Source of the DNA: Seiridium cupressi
Taxonomy: Eukaryota > Ascomycota > Sordariomycetes > Amphisphaeriales > Sporocadaceae
Reading direction: 5' to 3'
NCBI GenBank assembly: GCA_036674765.1
Contig: JARVKI010000023.1
Span: forward strand, 248,001-312,000
DNA length: 64,000 bases
Shown here: positions 1 to 11,415 of the stretch, one piece after another
How the letters are laid out: each line of letters begins with the position of its first letter
Numbering within the stretch: the stretch's first letter is position 1
Position numbers and translations under genes: made by a program
The notes under the pieces: generated by a model
What the model saw: only the letters and a program-made list of their open reading frames with translations
Database searches by the model: none
What the model was told of the DNA's origin: nothing

Positions 1-661
1 TGTCACCAGCAGGCGTGACTAATTAGTTGACCATAATCCAACCATCAGATTCATTCGCGTTGAGAAAAATCATGCTTAATGGCTTTGCCGGCAATCCTTC
101 TACCTGGACTGGTCAATTGTCGTCCTTGAGATGGCCATTGTGTCATAGGTAGCGCCGGCACAGGCAAGTAGTATAACCCAACAGCTTTCCCTAGTGTGTA
201 TAGGAGCATTAAATCGAAAATTGGACTGGTTCTTATGAAACCGATGAAGACAGGCCACTGACCGGATCCACGGTTGTCATTAATCAAGACAGATTTAATT
301 TCGTGTCGTTCAATATGCGACTGACATGTCCATTCAGGAGCATGTGGCGACATGAAGGATGTGGCAAGATACCATCGTGATCTATAGCATCAACTACGTC
401 ACGGATTCGGTGGCAGACAACACTGATATGCTGGTGTGGTGTATTACTAGTCTATTAGCAGTCTATTGAGCCCATTCCTGTCTAGGCAATATTCCAGCCC
501 AATATGAGGGTCAGGCTCGAATACAAATTGTACTCGCTGGCTCGTAGGCTTTTGCCAGCCTAAAATCTTGGCATTATGACCGTCCCTATTGATCCAAGAT
601 GAACGCTCATCAATTGTTTCCCTCCAGCCTAAACAATGAGCAGTTAGTTTCCTGGAACTTC
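1..661. other. Intergenic, no gene seen
   Basis: Only short overlapping open frames without recognisable motifs occur here. It lies downstream of the E2/F-box gene and should include its 3' untranslated region. Confidence 0.5.
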
Positions 662-2704
662 TCATCTGCGTCCATCACGTCCACCACGTCCACCACGACC
701 TCCGTTGTGGGAACTGCCATTGCCTCCATTACCCTGCTTCTCTGGGAAGAACCTGATACGCCCGGCGGGAACACGGGGCAGCACCAGCACGCCATCAGCT
801 CTTCTCCAGCTATTAAAAGTAGCCCGAAGCTCGTGCCTGATGCCGACGGCTCCATCGTACGGCAAACGAAGTGCTAGAGCTTGCGCCTGACTGAGTGGCT
901 CTTGCGAGTAGCCAGCTCTGACGCTGTCATCAAGAGTGCGGCGCAGGAATCTCGTGAAGTTGGCTGCAGTGGGTACGGCCTCGAAACCCATCTCACGCAT
1001 GAAGTGAGTAAAATCACTAACTCCATGTAAACGTCGTACTTCGGCTGCAACTTGGCTTGCTGCGCCGGGAGGCGGGCCTCCGTGGCGATTGAAGAGCTCC
1101 TCGCGAATATCCACCAGCGGCTTGTGGTCAGGACGCGCCGTGCGGCGGAAGAGTTCCGAAAACATCAGGAGGCGGTAAGAAGTGCGGGAAGCCTGGAAGG
1201 TCCTGTCCAGGCGATAAGCCGAGACGTTATCGGGTTCCTTGTATGCCAACTGAGGGTTATCCTTTAGGGTCCAGACCACGTTGCGCGTGATGGCCTCGGT
1301 GACGATCGCCTTTCGAATCTCGGGTGTCACTTTGACGTCACTGATGAGCATTGCAATTAGGAGGTGGCCCAGGTTTGGTGCATCAGTCTTGGAACACTTG
1401 CCCTCCTGGAAGCGGGTCAGCAGCCGGTTAGCGGCTCGAACGACGGAGTCGTCTTCTGTTGCTAGGCAGAGGAGAAGGTGGAAGAGGTGGAAGTATGCTT
1501 CGATAGCCTTGTCTGAAGCGTGGGTCAAGGTTGATTTGGAAGTGCGATCTTCTCGACGATCTACCTCGACCCTGTTCAGCCGGACGATGATGTCGGTCAT
1601 AAACTGGTAGAGGACCTGAACATTTGTGGGCTGAGTATACTTGATACATCCGAGCTTCTTAAGTCCTTCCAGGGTATTATGGGCGGTTTGCCTCACTCGG
1701 TTCCAATGAGGCCGGGAGACTGGGAGGGGAAGCCACCGATCGAAAACCACATTGTGGACAGACGTCCGGACTTGGAGATCAGAATAGGCTTCTTGTGACA
1801 AAAGATCGAACTCGGAACTGATCTCTTTCACGTCGCCGGAAACACCTACACCAAGATTGACCTCGTGGTAGGTCTTCTTCAAGACGAAGCACTGAAGTTC
1901 GCGTTGTCGCAAGACGTCGAAATCAGTTATGACCCGGCTGACTTTTGACCAGGCGCGAGCAAAGTTGGTGAGATCCTCGAAGTCCTCAACCTTCTTAAGG
2001 ATGAGAAGTAAAATCTCATTGGGCACCTTGTCGATATGCATAGTGGTATCATCGTATTCTGCCGTGAAATTGTGGATAGAGTTGCCTGAAGAGCCGGGAG
2101 TCCCAGTTCCGCTCTTAGTGGACGAGCTGCCGGTCGAATCTGTGCCCTTCTGACCTCGTCTTCTCCGCTTCTGGGGAGTTGTGGTCACGTAAACAGCTCC
2201 GGGCACGTCCTTCTTGATCTGCTTAACCCGAGCCATACAGAATTTGCATTTTGCGCATTTGTAACTGTCGTGGATTTCCGCCTGCCACTCCTGTAGTCCT
2301 TGGCGAAAATTATCGAGATTGACTGGGCGGCCGCCATGCTCCTGCTCAATATTATCGCTACTGAAAAAACTCAGCAATTGAATCGCGATGCTCTTCAAAG
2401 TGTAGGCTGGCGTATAGCCTGCATGGTTGTTCAGGATCGAGGCGCATATGTATCCACCGAAGACGTTGGGGTGAATGACTGCAGAGTCCATCCGCACTCT
2501 TGGAGGTGCGATGGGATATGACGACAGGTTGCTGATTGTCAGATGCATATCGCCCCATCCTGGAGGTGAGAGGACCAAACAAAGCTGGGTGAGATCGTCA
2601 TCGTGGACATGCAGCGCGATGTTGGGGTATGGCTTGCGGCATAGTTCGTCGATGTCGCGCAACAATCGTTGGTGGAGGTGTGGTTTTGTGAACGAACCCG
2701 TCAT
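662..2704 (-). CDS. Ubiquitin-conjugating enzyme (E2) / F-box fusion protein with RGG tail
   Basis: Single-exon gene of 680 aa. Residues about 1-145 form a UBC fold: the HPN motif is at 78-80 and the GGYIC segment puts the expected catalytic cysteine at C87, followed by a typical IAIQLLSFF helix, so the E2 part looks catalytically competent. A short C-x2-C-x2-C cluster (C150, C153, C156) and a basic KRRRRGQK stretch (about 179-186, possible nuclear signal) lead to an F-box at about 223-265 (IDKVPNEILLLILKKV). A long helical region of unknown function follows. The last about 25 residues are Gly/Arg-rich with RGG repeats, typical of RNA-binding or methylated tails. F-box proteins normally bind Skp1 in SCF ligases, so one chain may combine E2 activity and SCF docking; that role is inferred. 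The ATG at 2704 gives a complete UBC domain. Confidence 0.88.
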   Translation of the reverse strand: MTGSFTKPHLHQRLLRDIDELCRKPYPNIALHVHDDDLTQLCLVLSPPGWGDMHLTISNLSSYPIAPPRVRMDSAVIHPNVFGGYICASILNNHAGYTPAYTLKSIAIQLLSFFSSDNIEQEHGGRPVNLDNFRQGLQEWQAEIHDSYKCAKCKFCMARVKQIKKDVPGAVYVTTTPQKRRRRGQKGTDSTGSSSTKSGTGTPGSSGNSIHNFTAEYDDTTMHIDKVPNEILLLILKKVEDFEDLTNFARAWSKVSRVITDFDVLRQRELQCFVLKKTYHEVNLGVGVSGDVKEISSEFDLLSQEAYSDLQVRTSVHNVVFDRWLPLPVSRPHWNRVRQTAHNTLEGLKKLGCIKYTQPTNVQVLYQFMTDIIVRLNRVEVDRREDRTSKSTLTHASDKAIEAYFHLFHLLLCLATEDDSVVRAANRLLTRFQEGKCSKTDAPNLGHLLIAMLISDVKVTPEIRKAIVTEAITRNVVWTLKDNPQLAYKEPDNVSAYRLDRTFQASRTSYRLLMFSELFRRTARPDHKPLVDIREELFNRHGGPPPGAASQVAAEVRRLHGVSDFTHFMREMGFEAVPTAANFTRFLRRTLDDSVRAGYSQEPLSQAQALALRLPYDGAVGIRHELRATFNSWRRADGVLVLPRVPAGRIRFFPEKQGNGGNGSSHNGGRGGRGGRDGRR

Positions 2705-3848
2705 GACTAACAGTGCCTACTGGATAGGAAGACACTGCCTCGGTCTGTTCATGGGATGGAAACACTGGTTGGGTGGTGAGGAAGTGATCTGCTCTGGATG
2801 TGTAGATATGTTGATGGAGGGATGAGTATAAGTAGGTGAGCAGCGACGACCTTGCAAGACGCAAAGAATATTGCGAGGAGCGTGGGGAAAAGAATAGAAT
2901 CGGCAGGAAAAATGATTTCACCTTTTTACGTCTCCAAGTTGCACCTTGCCAACAATAAAACTTGTTTGCCTAAGGACAATAATGGCCGCAAGGCGCCATT
3001 GTTGATCCAGGCGCCGTTACTTCGCAATTGGCTGGTTGCCGTTTGACTCACATCCCCAGACTCATTTTTTTTTCCACAGCTCCAAGGCAACTCGGCGAAC
3101 CCTTTGCGGGGTCGGTGAGGCTTTTACTGGCTGTCGAATATTTTGTCTGACTGTCGAAAACCGCCAGCTCGTTTCGGGAGTATTGCCTTGTGTCTATAAT
3201 CTGAGCAAGTATCTTCTCTATGCACCAGCCTCCAGGATGCAGATGGACCGAGAACTAGCATTAGTGCTAGTTCTCCATGCGCCTTCCTTAGGCGGGAGCT
3301 AACCACCATAACTGCTAATATCATTGGCTAAACCACAGCTAGCCCGCTGCGCGCCTATGAGATTTCCATGGTACTAGTGCTAGTAGCCAGAAAAGTACTA
3401 TTTGGCATTATAGATACATACGCAACTGGCCATGATAAAAACAACGTATGTGGCGAATTGTCTATAACGCGCCTTAGTCCGCATAAAGTGTTGCATCTTA
3501 GACTATATAGCTGCACTAGGCCTTACTTTTTAACTAGCTGGTTAGCCCATCCAGCAAAGAGAAGGGTTTTCCCAACATGCGTCGCTGTAGTCGCGATTGT
3601 TCTCTTGCATAATCACCCAATACGCCTCAGCACTCACATGGAATATTCGTCATGGCCACATTTGTCACAGGATCAAGGAAACCGGTCAGACTAACTGCGA
3701 AAAAAAAGAAACAAAAAAGACCAACATATAAATGAAAAGCGGTAATGGTATCCCTCACTCGACTCTAAAGTACACGAAGCCCAGACTGTGACGCTAATAT
3801 GACCCAATTGCAAGTGGAACTGACTGTAACGACCCATGCCAAATTTCT
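2705..3848. other. Intergenic: upstream region of the E2/F-box gene
   Basis: No coding signal. It holds the promoter side of the E2/F-box gene, a perfect short hairpin at 3250-3275, and several copies of a CTAGT/ACTAG-like string between 3250 and 3540. It ends at the 3' end of the FAD monooxygenase gene. Confidence 0.45.
3250..3275. repeat. Perfect 11-bp inverted repeat (hairpin)
   Basis: The arms GAGAACTAGCA and TGCTAGTTCTC are exact reverse complements separated by a 4-base TTAG loop. Its function is unknown; it may be a relic of a mobile element or a cruciform-prone site. Confidence 0.6.
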
Positions 3849-5290
3849 CTACCATTGCATATGAATTGGTTGACTGCCATCCATGGCCGCGATTGCCGCC
3901 ATACAATACGCGTTGATGTCCAGGCTGTTGACAACATTCCACTTCTGTTTCAGGGTCTTGGCCAGGAGCACCGGGTCAAGTCCAATGCCGGGAGCACGGC
4001 CGGCCATCAGCAGACCAATGTCAGCGTTGGCACGGATGAAGAGCTCTGCACGAGGTCGGCACATTTCATCGTATGCGCGCAGGGCAGACGGCACGGCGGA
4101 CCTGGATGTACTCCTTCCTAGCAGGTTGAGCAAAATGAGTACTTCCTCTAGGGCGAGACTCAATGACGCGCCATGGAACGAGAACATTCCATGAGCTGCG
4201 TCGCAGACAAGAGCTGCATTTCTCGACGAGTATGTACGCGTGGGTACAAACTGCATCTGACAAATTCCCGCGATCTGTATGGTATAGACACTTTTTAACA
4301 GCTGTCGTCCCTGTCAGTATCGCGTGCTTTCGTGATAATAATAAGGAGGCGTACCTTTATGATGCCTTGGCATGGCTGTAACATGTTCCGTGAAAATATC
4401 TGCGTGAATTCATCAGGGGTAAAGAGCTTCGCCCATGAAAAGTCCTCGTTGGTGCCGTCAAAAGTCGCAGAGGTGGTAATTTGTACTCCTCGTCCCATGT
4501 CTAAAAGGTCTTGCTGCATCGTCGTCCCATCCCCTATCCATGTCACCTGCTGCGGATGTCTTGGATCAAGAGTTTCTGGCCCCATCGCCTCTACCGCGCG
4601 CTCGAAAGGAACCTTGATAGGCAAGCTCCACAGGCCTGACGGCCGAGGGTTTTGAGCAGGATCATTGGGCCCAATGACATGAGCTCTGGTCTTGCCATGC
4701 ACACCGTCGGCTCCAATGACGACATCGTATCTTTTCTGAGACCCATCGGAGAATGTGAGAACGAGACCATTGCCTGGAGATGCCTCCATTATTGACGTGA
4801 CTCGCGTATTGAAATGCACCATCCGTGGCGGTACCCCCCCGAGTAATTCCGTGAGTAGAGCTTGCCGGCCCACCGTCAATTTGCCGTCGCTCGAAGGGTC
4901 ATTGACATTGATCCGTTGTCCTGCGAAAGGGCCCGCGGATATCCTAAACTCAGAAGACGTGCAGACAGCACCTGCGCGAATCAAACACGTATCTATCGAT
5001 GGGTCGATGGCCCGTAAGACACCTTGGGCAAGTACATTTAACTCTATGCCTGGTCGCTCGTCTTTAAAGCTGAGTCGAGCTTCATACATATCGACCGCGA
5101 TATGGGGATAGCGGAGTAGTCCTCTCAGTAGAGCTGTCCCGGCCAGGCCGCCACCAATGATGGCCACACGGATAGCTGAGTTTGCCTCGCTCATGTCGTC
5201 TCCAGGAAAGAGTTGTGGTAGTTGAGGTGAGACAACAGAGTGGTGATTCTGCCTAAGAAGATGCTTGCTGTCGTTGTCATGGCTCATCAT
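3849..5290 (-). CDS. FAD-dependent monooxygenase (salicylate hydroxylase-like)
   Basis: Two exons: 4355-5290 and 3849-4274. The 80-bp intron (4275-4354) has donor GTACGC and acceptor CAG and keeps the frame. The full protein is 453 aa. The Rossmann motif GGGLAG follows MSEANSAIRVAII, and the NADPH/FAD motif IGADGVHGKTR is clear. The usual second FAD motif GDAAH reads CDAAHG, followed by a diverged FHGASLSLALEE helix, so cofactor binding may be weakened. The start at 5290 adds about 32 residues before the Rossmann strand; the ATG at 5194 would give about 421 aa, nearer the family norm, and may be the true start. Enzymes of this family hydroxylate aromatic or polyketide rings with NAD(P)H and O2. 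The substrate cannot be told. Confidence 0.78.
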
Positions 5291-8200
5291 AGTCTAGTCA
5301 CCTCCATCCCTACTTAAGTAATGCTTTGAGTACTGCTTCTGTCTCTAGCTTTTGCTATACTGGCTGGATCTGACTGTGCCAGAGTGGTGCCAAGTCTGTC
5401 CTAGTGCCCAAGGGATTGAAACAATGAAACAAAAAAGGTAGATTCTAGGTGACTACATTTCTATAATCGTCGAGGCGAAATCGTAGTTGATCCTGACTAG
5501 CGTGAGCCACTCGCATTTCCCGTACAACGTGAGTTGCATTGTAGCCCCACGGAATATGATGAAATCTAGACAAAGACGGGTCGGCCGTAGCTGAGGGCCA
5601 GTTCCATGTGGTATCTCCATCTCCCTTAACAGGGATTCCACAACTATAGGGCTGATTAGCTAACAATTCGAAGGATTAATCCTTTAAAGTATGTAGTTTG
5701 GTGCCACAAATCTTGGCGCCGCCTACCACAAGAGGTTCGTGGTGGAACACACTTGGAGGCCGCAAAGCATGCCGCAGCTGGTAACACGAACGGGCTTCTC
5801 AACGCAATGGCTCGAATACCGCCAAATCCTTGCTAACAACATCGTGCGAGACGATTCTTGACGATGAGTTGACGCAGACGTGATGTCCGAGGGTGACCCT
5901 TGGGACTCCCGAAACTTGGTATCCAACAGAGAGTCATGTATAATTCAATCGACTTTTCGATTTCGGAGGCCAATAAATCTGACTAGCGTGGTACCTTGTG
6001 ACACCTGTGATTACATGTAGACGAGCTCTAGTCTAGCAAGCTGAAGAACGGGTCCATAATCACCGTATAGAGGCCCATGAGCACTAAAAACCCCAGGAGT
6101 GTCATTCGGGCAGGCAGCGACAAAGAACCTTGAAATGGCGCTCGCGAGATACAGCAGGCGAACGATTGCATGGTTAATGGCATTTAAAATGATTTTCTCT
6201 GAGCTTAGAATAGAGCCGCAAGGATCATGAGAGCCGTTGAGCCTTGCTGAAACTAGCCTAACCGCCATCCCGAGGTCCTGACTTGGGGGCGGTCCCTTGA
6301 GCCGCATGTCGAATCCGTATCGGTAGGAGGGCCGAGGGGAGCTAATGAAGGGAGCCAGGCAGACAGATCTCGGCGAACAACCACATGAATACCCATGTAC
6401 GATCAAGAATCGCGATAGTAATCCGTCATGGTTCCTGGCCGGCTGTGGATAGGAAGAGCTAAAACGGTAACACAGGACCCAGCGTCACGGCCTCGATCCC
6501 AGTTGCTTGAATTAGCGAGCGCATGATGCCCCACAGCCAGATCTCAGCTCGATTAGCGCGCCCAACCGCAGGCAACAGAATTATTTCGCGGGGCAGTGTC
6601 AGTTGTCTGGGCCGGTTTGGGTGAGCCTCAACTCCTGATTGCAGTGTTCAAGAATCTTGAAGCAACAATTCTGCCGCCTGGAAGGAATGGTGGAGGATGG
6701 AGCATATTTGTCTCGAGCGCCAACAAGGGAGGAATGGACCCGCGAGCACGGCGAAGGGCAACACTGCTTTTCGAGACATTGCAATCAATCGTGGGAATGT
6801 TGGGGTACTACTGCCAAGATGCGACATGAGATGGAAATATCAACCGATTTCTGCGATCTGCCCTGCCATTTCCGCTTCGAGGTATTCATGCATCAGCCAA
6901 CACTGCATTCAGGATTAGACGAGAGCACCTCAACGCTTGTAATCCACTCGAACAAGAAGGATGGCATCTGGCTCCGCCCTAAGCACATTCATTGTCCTGG
7001 CTACAAGTGGCATTTCGGGATCTGCACTCCAGAAACGAGATGGGAAAAGGCGATGTGACGGGAATGAGAGATGTAGGCCGCGGTATTGTCATGCCGGATT
7101 GAGACTACCGAGCAGGCCGTCATGGCATAAAGAGGACCCAGCCCGCTTTCTGGTGAGACCTCAGCTCACATACGATAACTACATCAAGGTAAGCTGACCT
7201 GGGCGCAGCAACTAAAGCAAGTCTCGGAAATCTTCTCTGCGATACACCAATGCGGCCTGAACAGTCATGAGCTTGCAGAAAGTTCCAGCACAATGCTATA
7301 CGGCCAGTAGAAGTGTCATCTATCATCCGAATTCGATGCCTTCCGCGCCTGTGTCCCTTCTTCGTGAGATATACCTTCACTACATAGGGAGCAGTTGGTC
7401 ATATCTTGACTAAACGTATCACAGCAGACATACATCGAGGTATGTGAGTATGACGTTCGTAGCACGAGGGGGTACACGTGGTGCGGAGACGACTATCTCG
7501 AAGTTCGGCAATGAATACTGCGTGAGGCCACGGGGACGGCAGAGGAAATGACATTCAAGCTAAATAAGTCTGTCAGCTCTGAGTCCTGCTGCCAGGAACA
7601 CGACAATAGCTCGAGAAGCGGCACGTCAATGAAGCTGATATAAATCAAAGATCGGAGTGGAATCGTGGTATCGTGCTTTCTTCTTTCATCGTCTTACTGT
7701 CGGGTCCTCTACGCTGGGCTATGCCAAAGGCCCAGAATGCCTCGCACCGCCCGAGGGTTGGTAATTCCAGTGTTGGAAGCCTGTTGCTATGAGGTACACG
7801 GGAGTAGGATTGAACTGATGGGCTCTGCCATCTTCTGGGGGACAAGAATAGGTGTGTCGGATCTGTATAACACAAATAATTGAACGTATTTCAAGGAAGT
7901 CGGAGCATGTTCCGAGGTTAGTAGACTGACCAGCGCAATGCATCGACCGTCTACATCAACACATTGCAAGTATCACTAGGCGAGCTTCGTTCTCGCGTCG
8001 AATGGCATAAATCACGCTGGCTGGCAGCGCTAGCTCATCACAGTTGAGACGAATCGGAGGGCCGAAGGTCTTGCTGTAAACGTTCGGAGCCGCCTCGCCT
8101 GTGCATCCTACGTCGTAAATACCCCATCGGATCCGGGGTTGCTGTTATGACAAGTTTCAAATCATTGGTTGGTACCCCTGACCACGGACAGAAGCTCCTT

Positions 8201-9131
8201 TCTAGGACCGCTTGAACTATTGACCCCACCGATGCAGTGAAAATAACCAATTTTCCCATTGGCTTAGTAAACAATCTCCACAACGCCTATCAAACGTGAG
8301 AAGGTTCCATTGCATGATGGAGCTATCGCAGGTCAAGGCGATCTCAGTCTTGGGTGGAGGCTCAGATCGACATAGGCGGATAAGCGTAGATCCTATGATA
8401 ATCCGGCACCAAGCGACATTAATTGATGAGATGAACAAGCCGATCAAATCAGTTCAGCTCGTTGGTGGTCGTTCTGGAGTGAAGCGTATACTGATTCCAA
8501 AGCATATGGTATGCCGCGAGTACATTAGATCTGGATTCCCTACCCAAGGTGTGGGTGTTTTCAAACTTCTCCAATAAGCTTATAATCAAAGCTTGGCCTC
8601 ATCTTAATGTTGACCAGAACCAATAGGGGAGGTCCATCTTCGGTGATGCTGTTTCGTGCTCCGCTCGCAGCGGTGCATGAGACGAAGACGAGATCCACAG
8701 TTCCTCGCTAAAAGACCAAAGATGAGGTGTGCGGCTCGTCAAACAGGAGAACTATCTGGGGAAAGTTTCGAAGACTGCACGACCAAGGGCGACACACCAT
8801 GAAAGAACCAGGATGCCGGTGCAGCGCTAGGGGACCGTGTCAGAAGCTTGGCGCCAACCCGAGTCCACTAAACCTGTTAAGCTTAACGTCCTAGCTCAGC
8901 TGGTGCGCCCGCCCCTGGCTTGAAACCCCTACCCCACAACTGCTCATGGGATGACTTGCGTCAGATCGAGTTCGTGAGACGTCACCAAAACCTTCCACGG
9001 GCTTTCAACCCTCGAAATAGATGTTTGACATGTTTTGGGGCGCATAGGATGAGCGTTGACGATGGCCGCCATCTGCACTCCATATTCCAATGGCTTGCGT
9101 GCACAGCTTGACCACTCGCGATGTGATCATG
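5291..9131. other. Gene-poor stretch of about 3.8 kb
   Basis: Many short open frames exist on both strands (for example 6011-6406 minus and 6639-7058 plus), but none shows a recognisable motif, signal peptide or plausible intron chain. No transposase, reverse transcriptase or long terminal repeats were seen. It may hold old, degraded insertions or long non-coding transcripts. Confidence 0.4.
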
Positions 9132-9139
9132 TATATAAG
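9132..9139 (+). promoter_or_regulatory. Putative TATA box of the small secreted protein gene
   Basis: TATATAAG lies about 180 bp before the ATG at 9315. It is followed by a pyrimidine-rich stretch with TCATC repeats and a CACCGCCAAA start context. The layout suggests a strongly expressed, TATA-driven gene with a leader of about 150 nt. Confidence 0.5.
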
Positions 9140-9314
9140 TACCGACGGGGCATCCCTCAGCTAGACGTTTTTACCATTCCACTCTCATCCCATTCTCTAT
9201 CATCAAGCATTTTCACTTCTTTGGCTGGTCCATCTTATCTTGTCTTTGTACGTAACCAACTTCAACTCTACACCAAAGAACAAACAAGACTTTTTCAACC
9301 TCACCACCGCCAAA

Positions 9315-9704
9315 ATGAAGTTCTTCTCCATCCTCCTGCTCGTCGCCTCGGTCAGCGCCATCGCCATTGAGCCTCGCCACCACACCGGAAACAAGGGCAA
9401 GGGCGGCAAGGGTATGTCCATGTCCACATCCGCTTTAGCATCACTGATATAGAACTAACGCCTCGAATAGCTGCTGCTGCTGCCGCTGGAGGCAACGCTG
9501 CTACCGCCGCCGGTGCAACTGCGGCTACTGCTACTGGTGCCAATTGCATTGCTGCTCGGTAAGCACAAGGACATTTCGTCTCCTTCTCTAGCTTCAACTT
9601 AACTGACTATCCATTGTTTCAGCCATCACTCGTCCAAGGCCGCTGGAAAGGGAGCCGCAGCTAACGCTGCCACGGCCGCCACCGCTGCGGACTGCGACAA
9701 CTAG
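9315..9704 (+). CDS. Small secreted Ala/Gly-rich protein
   Basis: Three exons (9315-9411, 9471-9558, 9623-9704) with GTATGT and GTAAGC donors encode 88 aa; all splice phases agree. Residues 1-17 (MKFFSILLLVASVSAIA) are a clear signal peptide. After a short EPRHHTG linker come KGKGGKG, a poly-Ala/Gly/Thr segment, one NCIAAR cysteine, a second Lys/Gly block and a final ADCDN. The mature chain is low in complexity and has only two cysteines, which could form one disulfide. A GC-rich coding region beside an AT-richer flank, a TATA box and a good start context suggest real expression. It resembles small secreted fungal proteins (cell wall or effector type) but has no identifiable domain. Function unknown. 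Confidence 0.75.
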
Positions 9705-10693
9705 ACAGCAGTACTCACAACTATGCGACGAGTCTCTTAGTATACGAGCTTTATCCCTAGTTTCGATGCCATTTGGTATCGGGGGTTTCCCAGCTGTCAG
9801 TTGGCCCGTATGTGTGCGCGTTTTGTTTGGACTGTCTCGGCAGCAGCTATGGGTTGGAAACAATAAAAAATCATAAGCACGTTTGCTCTCGATCAAGAGG
9901 CAACGAGCTTATCAAAAGGGTCAAAAGGCTTAATCTTAATATGCAGCCTACTCTTTGCACTTACTACCCATGTTCTCGGACAGGTAGGAAGAATTAATAA
10001 AGGCTTGGTGTAATGAACATTGATGGCATTGAGTCAACGTGATCCCTCATGAGCGAGTTCTTGTCTGGTATTCCTCGAAGGTGAAAATTGGGATTATCGC
10101 TGAGGATAGACCTTTGGTTCTACTCCGTATCATCAATCAGCGCATACTATAGACGACAAATACAAGTCCTATCTTAAGAAGTCAATTGCATGTTCTGGCT
10201 GTTATACTATAGGAACTAGTCTCCTCGAATTACACAATAAATGATACGGAAACGTTGATACATGACTTGAACCATCCCTAGATCACCATGGAGAGCTCAA
10301 ATTTGTGTGATGTATACTGGATTCGGAAAGATACGGCGGATACACGATGCTCTTAATATCACGGGATGGGGTTTCGGCTGGCTGAGGCCAACAATTCAAT
10401 GCGCGAAACTGACATGAGCAAGTTCTAAGACGACACGGCTATATTTCCGCATCAACGTACATTGCCTCTAACACGCTCACATTATCGGAGAAAGAAAACG
10501 GCAACCAGAAGTTGAATGATATCCGACACGGAGGGATATTCTCATCAAAATAAAGTCTTCATCTTGTTTCATATTTTATTCCACGTTGCCCGCTTCGTTA
10601 ATCTTCCGCCATCCGCAACAGAAAACTTCTACAGCTATCATAGAAAGCAGCAACAAGCATTGGAACGAAGTCACCAAGTCACCAAGCCCAAAA
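9705..10693. other. Intergenic, no gene seen
   Basis: AT-rich sequence downstream of the small secreted protein gene. It has no convincing coding frame. Confidence 0.4.
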
Positions 10694-11116
10694 ATGCCTC
10701 GAACCAGTGCCACCAACATGTGGAAATTCATTGCTAGATGCATTTCAGGCAACAATATCCAACCGAAAGTCCGACCCGGGCTCTTCGACCAACTACACAA
10801 GCTCCCCCACATCGACTCAGCACTCACCATACACCAAAGTCTAGACGCAGTACGCTTCATCCAGTCCAACATAGAGAAGCAGCTCTCGGAAAGTCCAGGC
10901 CCATGCATCCCGTCAACGGCCCCATATCAGTCTTTACAGCTGCTGTACCTAGCGAAGACGATCCTCATTCCAGTAAAAATAGCATGCCGCGTGGTTATGT
11001 ATGGAACAGTACCGCTGGACAAAATCGACGAAGTTACGGACGTGATGGAGGATTGGCGAGAGCTAGAGGCTAGGCATAACGAGCTCTTGTCCCAGGTTGA
11101 GAGTCGCTTGGTGTGA
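10694..11116 (+). CDS. Hypothetical protein, 140 aa
   Basis: A single open frame begins at an ATG (AAAATGCC context) and encodes a mostly helical protein of 140 aa with no known motif. A hydrophobic stretch near the middle (LQLLYLAKTILIPVKIACRVVMYG) could be membrane-associated, and the C-terminus is Glu-rich (DVMEDWRELEARHNELLSQ) with coiled-coil character. The frame stays open upstream of the ATG, but without a good start. No homologue is recognised, so it could be a lineage-specific gene or a chance frame. Confidence 0.38.
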   Translation: MPRTSATNMWKFIARCISGNNIQPKVRPGLFDQLHKLPHIDSALTIHQSLDAVRFIQSNIEKQLSESPGPCIPSTAPYQSLQLLYLAKTILIPVKIACRVVMYGTVPLDKIDEVTDVMEDWRELEARHNELLSQVESRLV

Positions 11117-11415
11117 TGGAAATGGGCCTCACCGGATACTACTCTTGTAATATAGCATCAACTTGGGTTGAGGAAGGATGATCTTACCTGTCGATGTCAT
11201 GCCAACATCCGACCCGCCAGAAACCAACAGTGTAATAAATCAAACTATCACATCCAGCAGGGTTGAGCATCAATCGACATTCTTCCAATAGGTGTCAGAA
11301 CCCATGATTTAGCCCGCATGGGAACGCGACGGAGATTGCGAGTTGTTTAATATCCAATTTAAAATATTATAAACAACATAATCCTTATCAGATATCTTAT
11401 TTGACCTTTAGAATC

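Noticed and set aside
6639..7058. 139-codon open frame rich in Cys, His and Trp
   Set aside because: Not recognisable, no intron logic, and neighbouring frames are equally open.
8885..8945. tRNA-like A-box TAGCTCAGCTGGT followed by GGCTTGAAACCCC
   Set aside because: The spacing is too short for an anticodon arm and no acceptor stem pairs, so it is not a tRNA.
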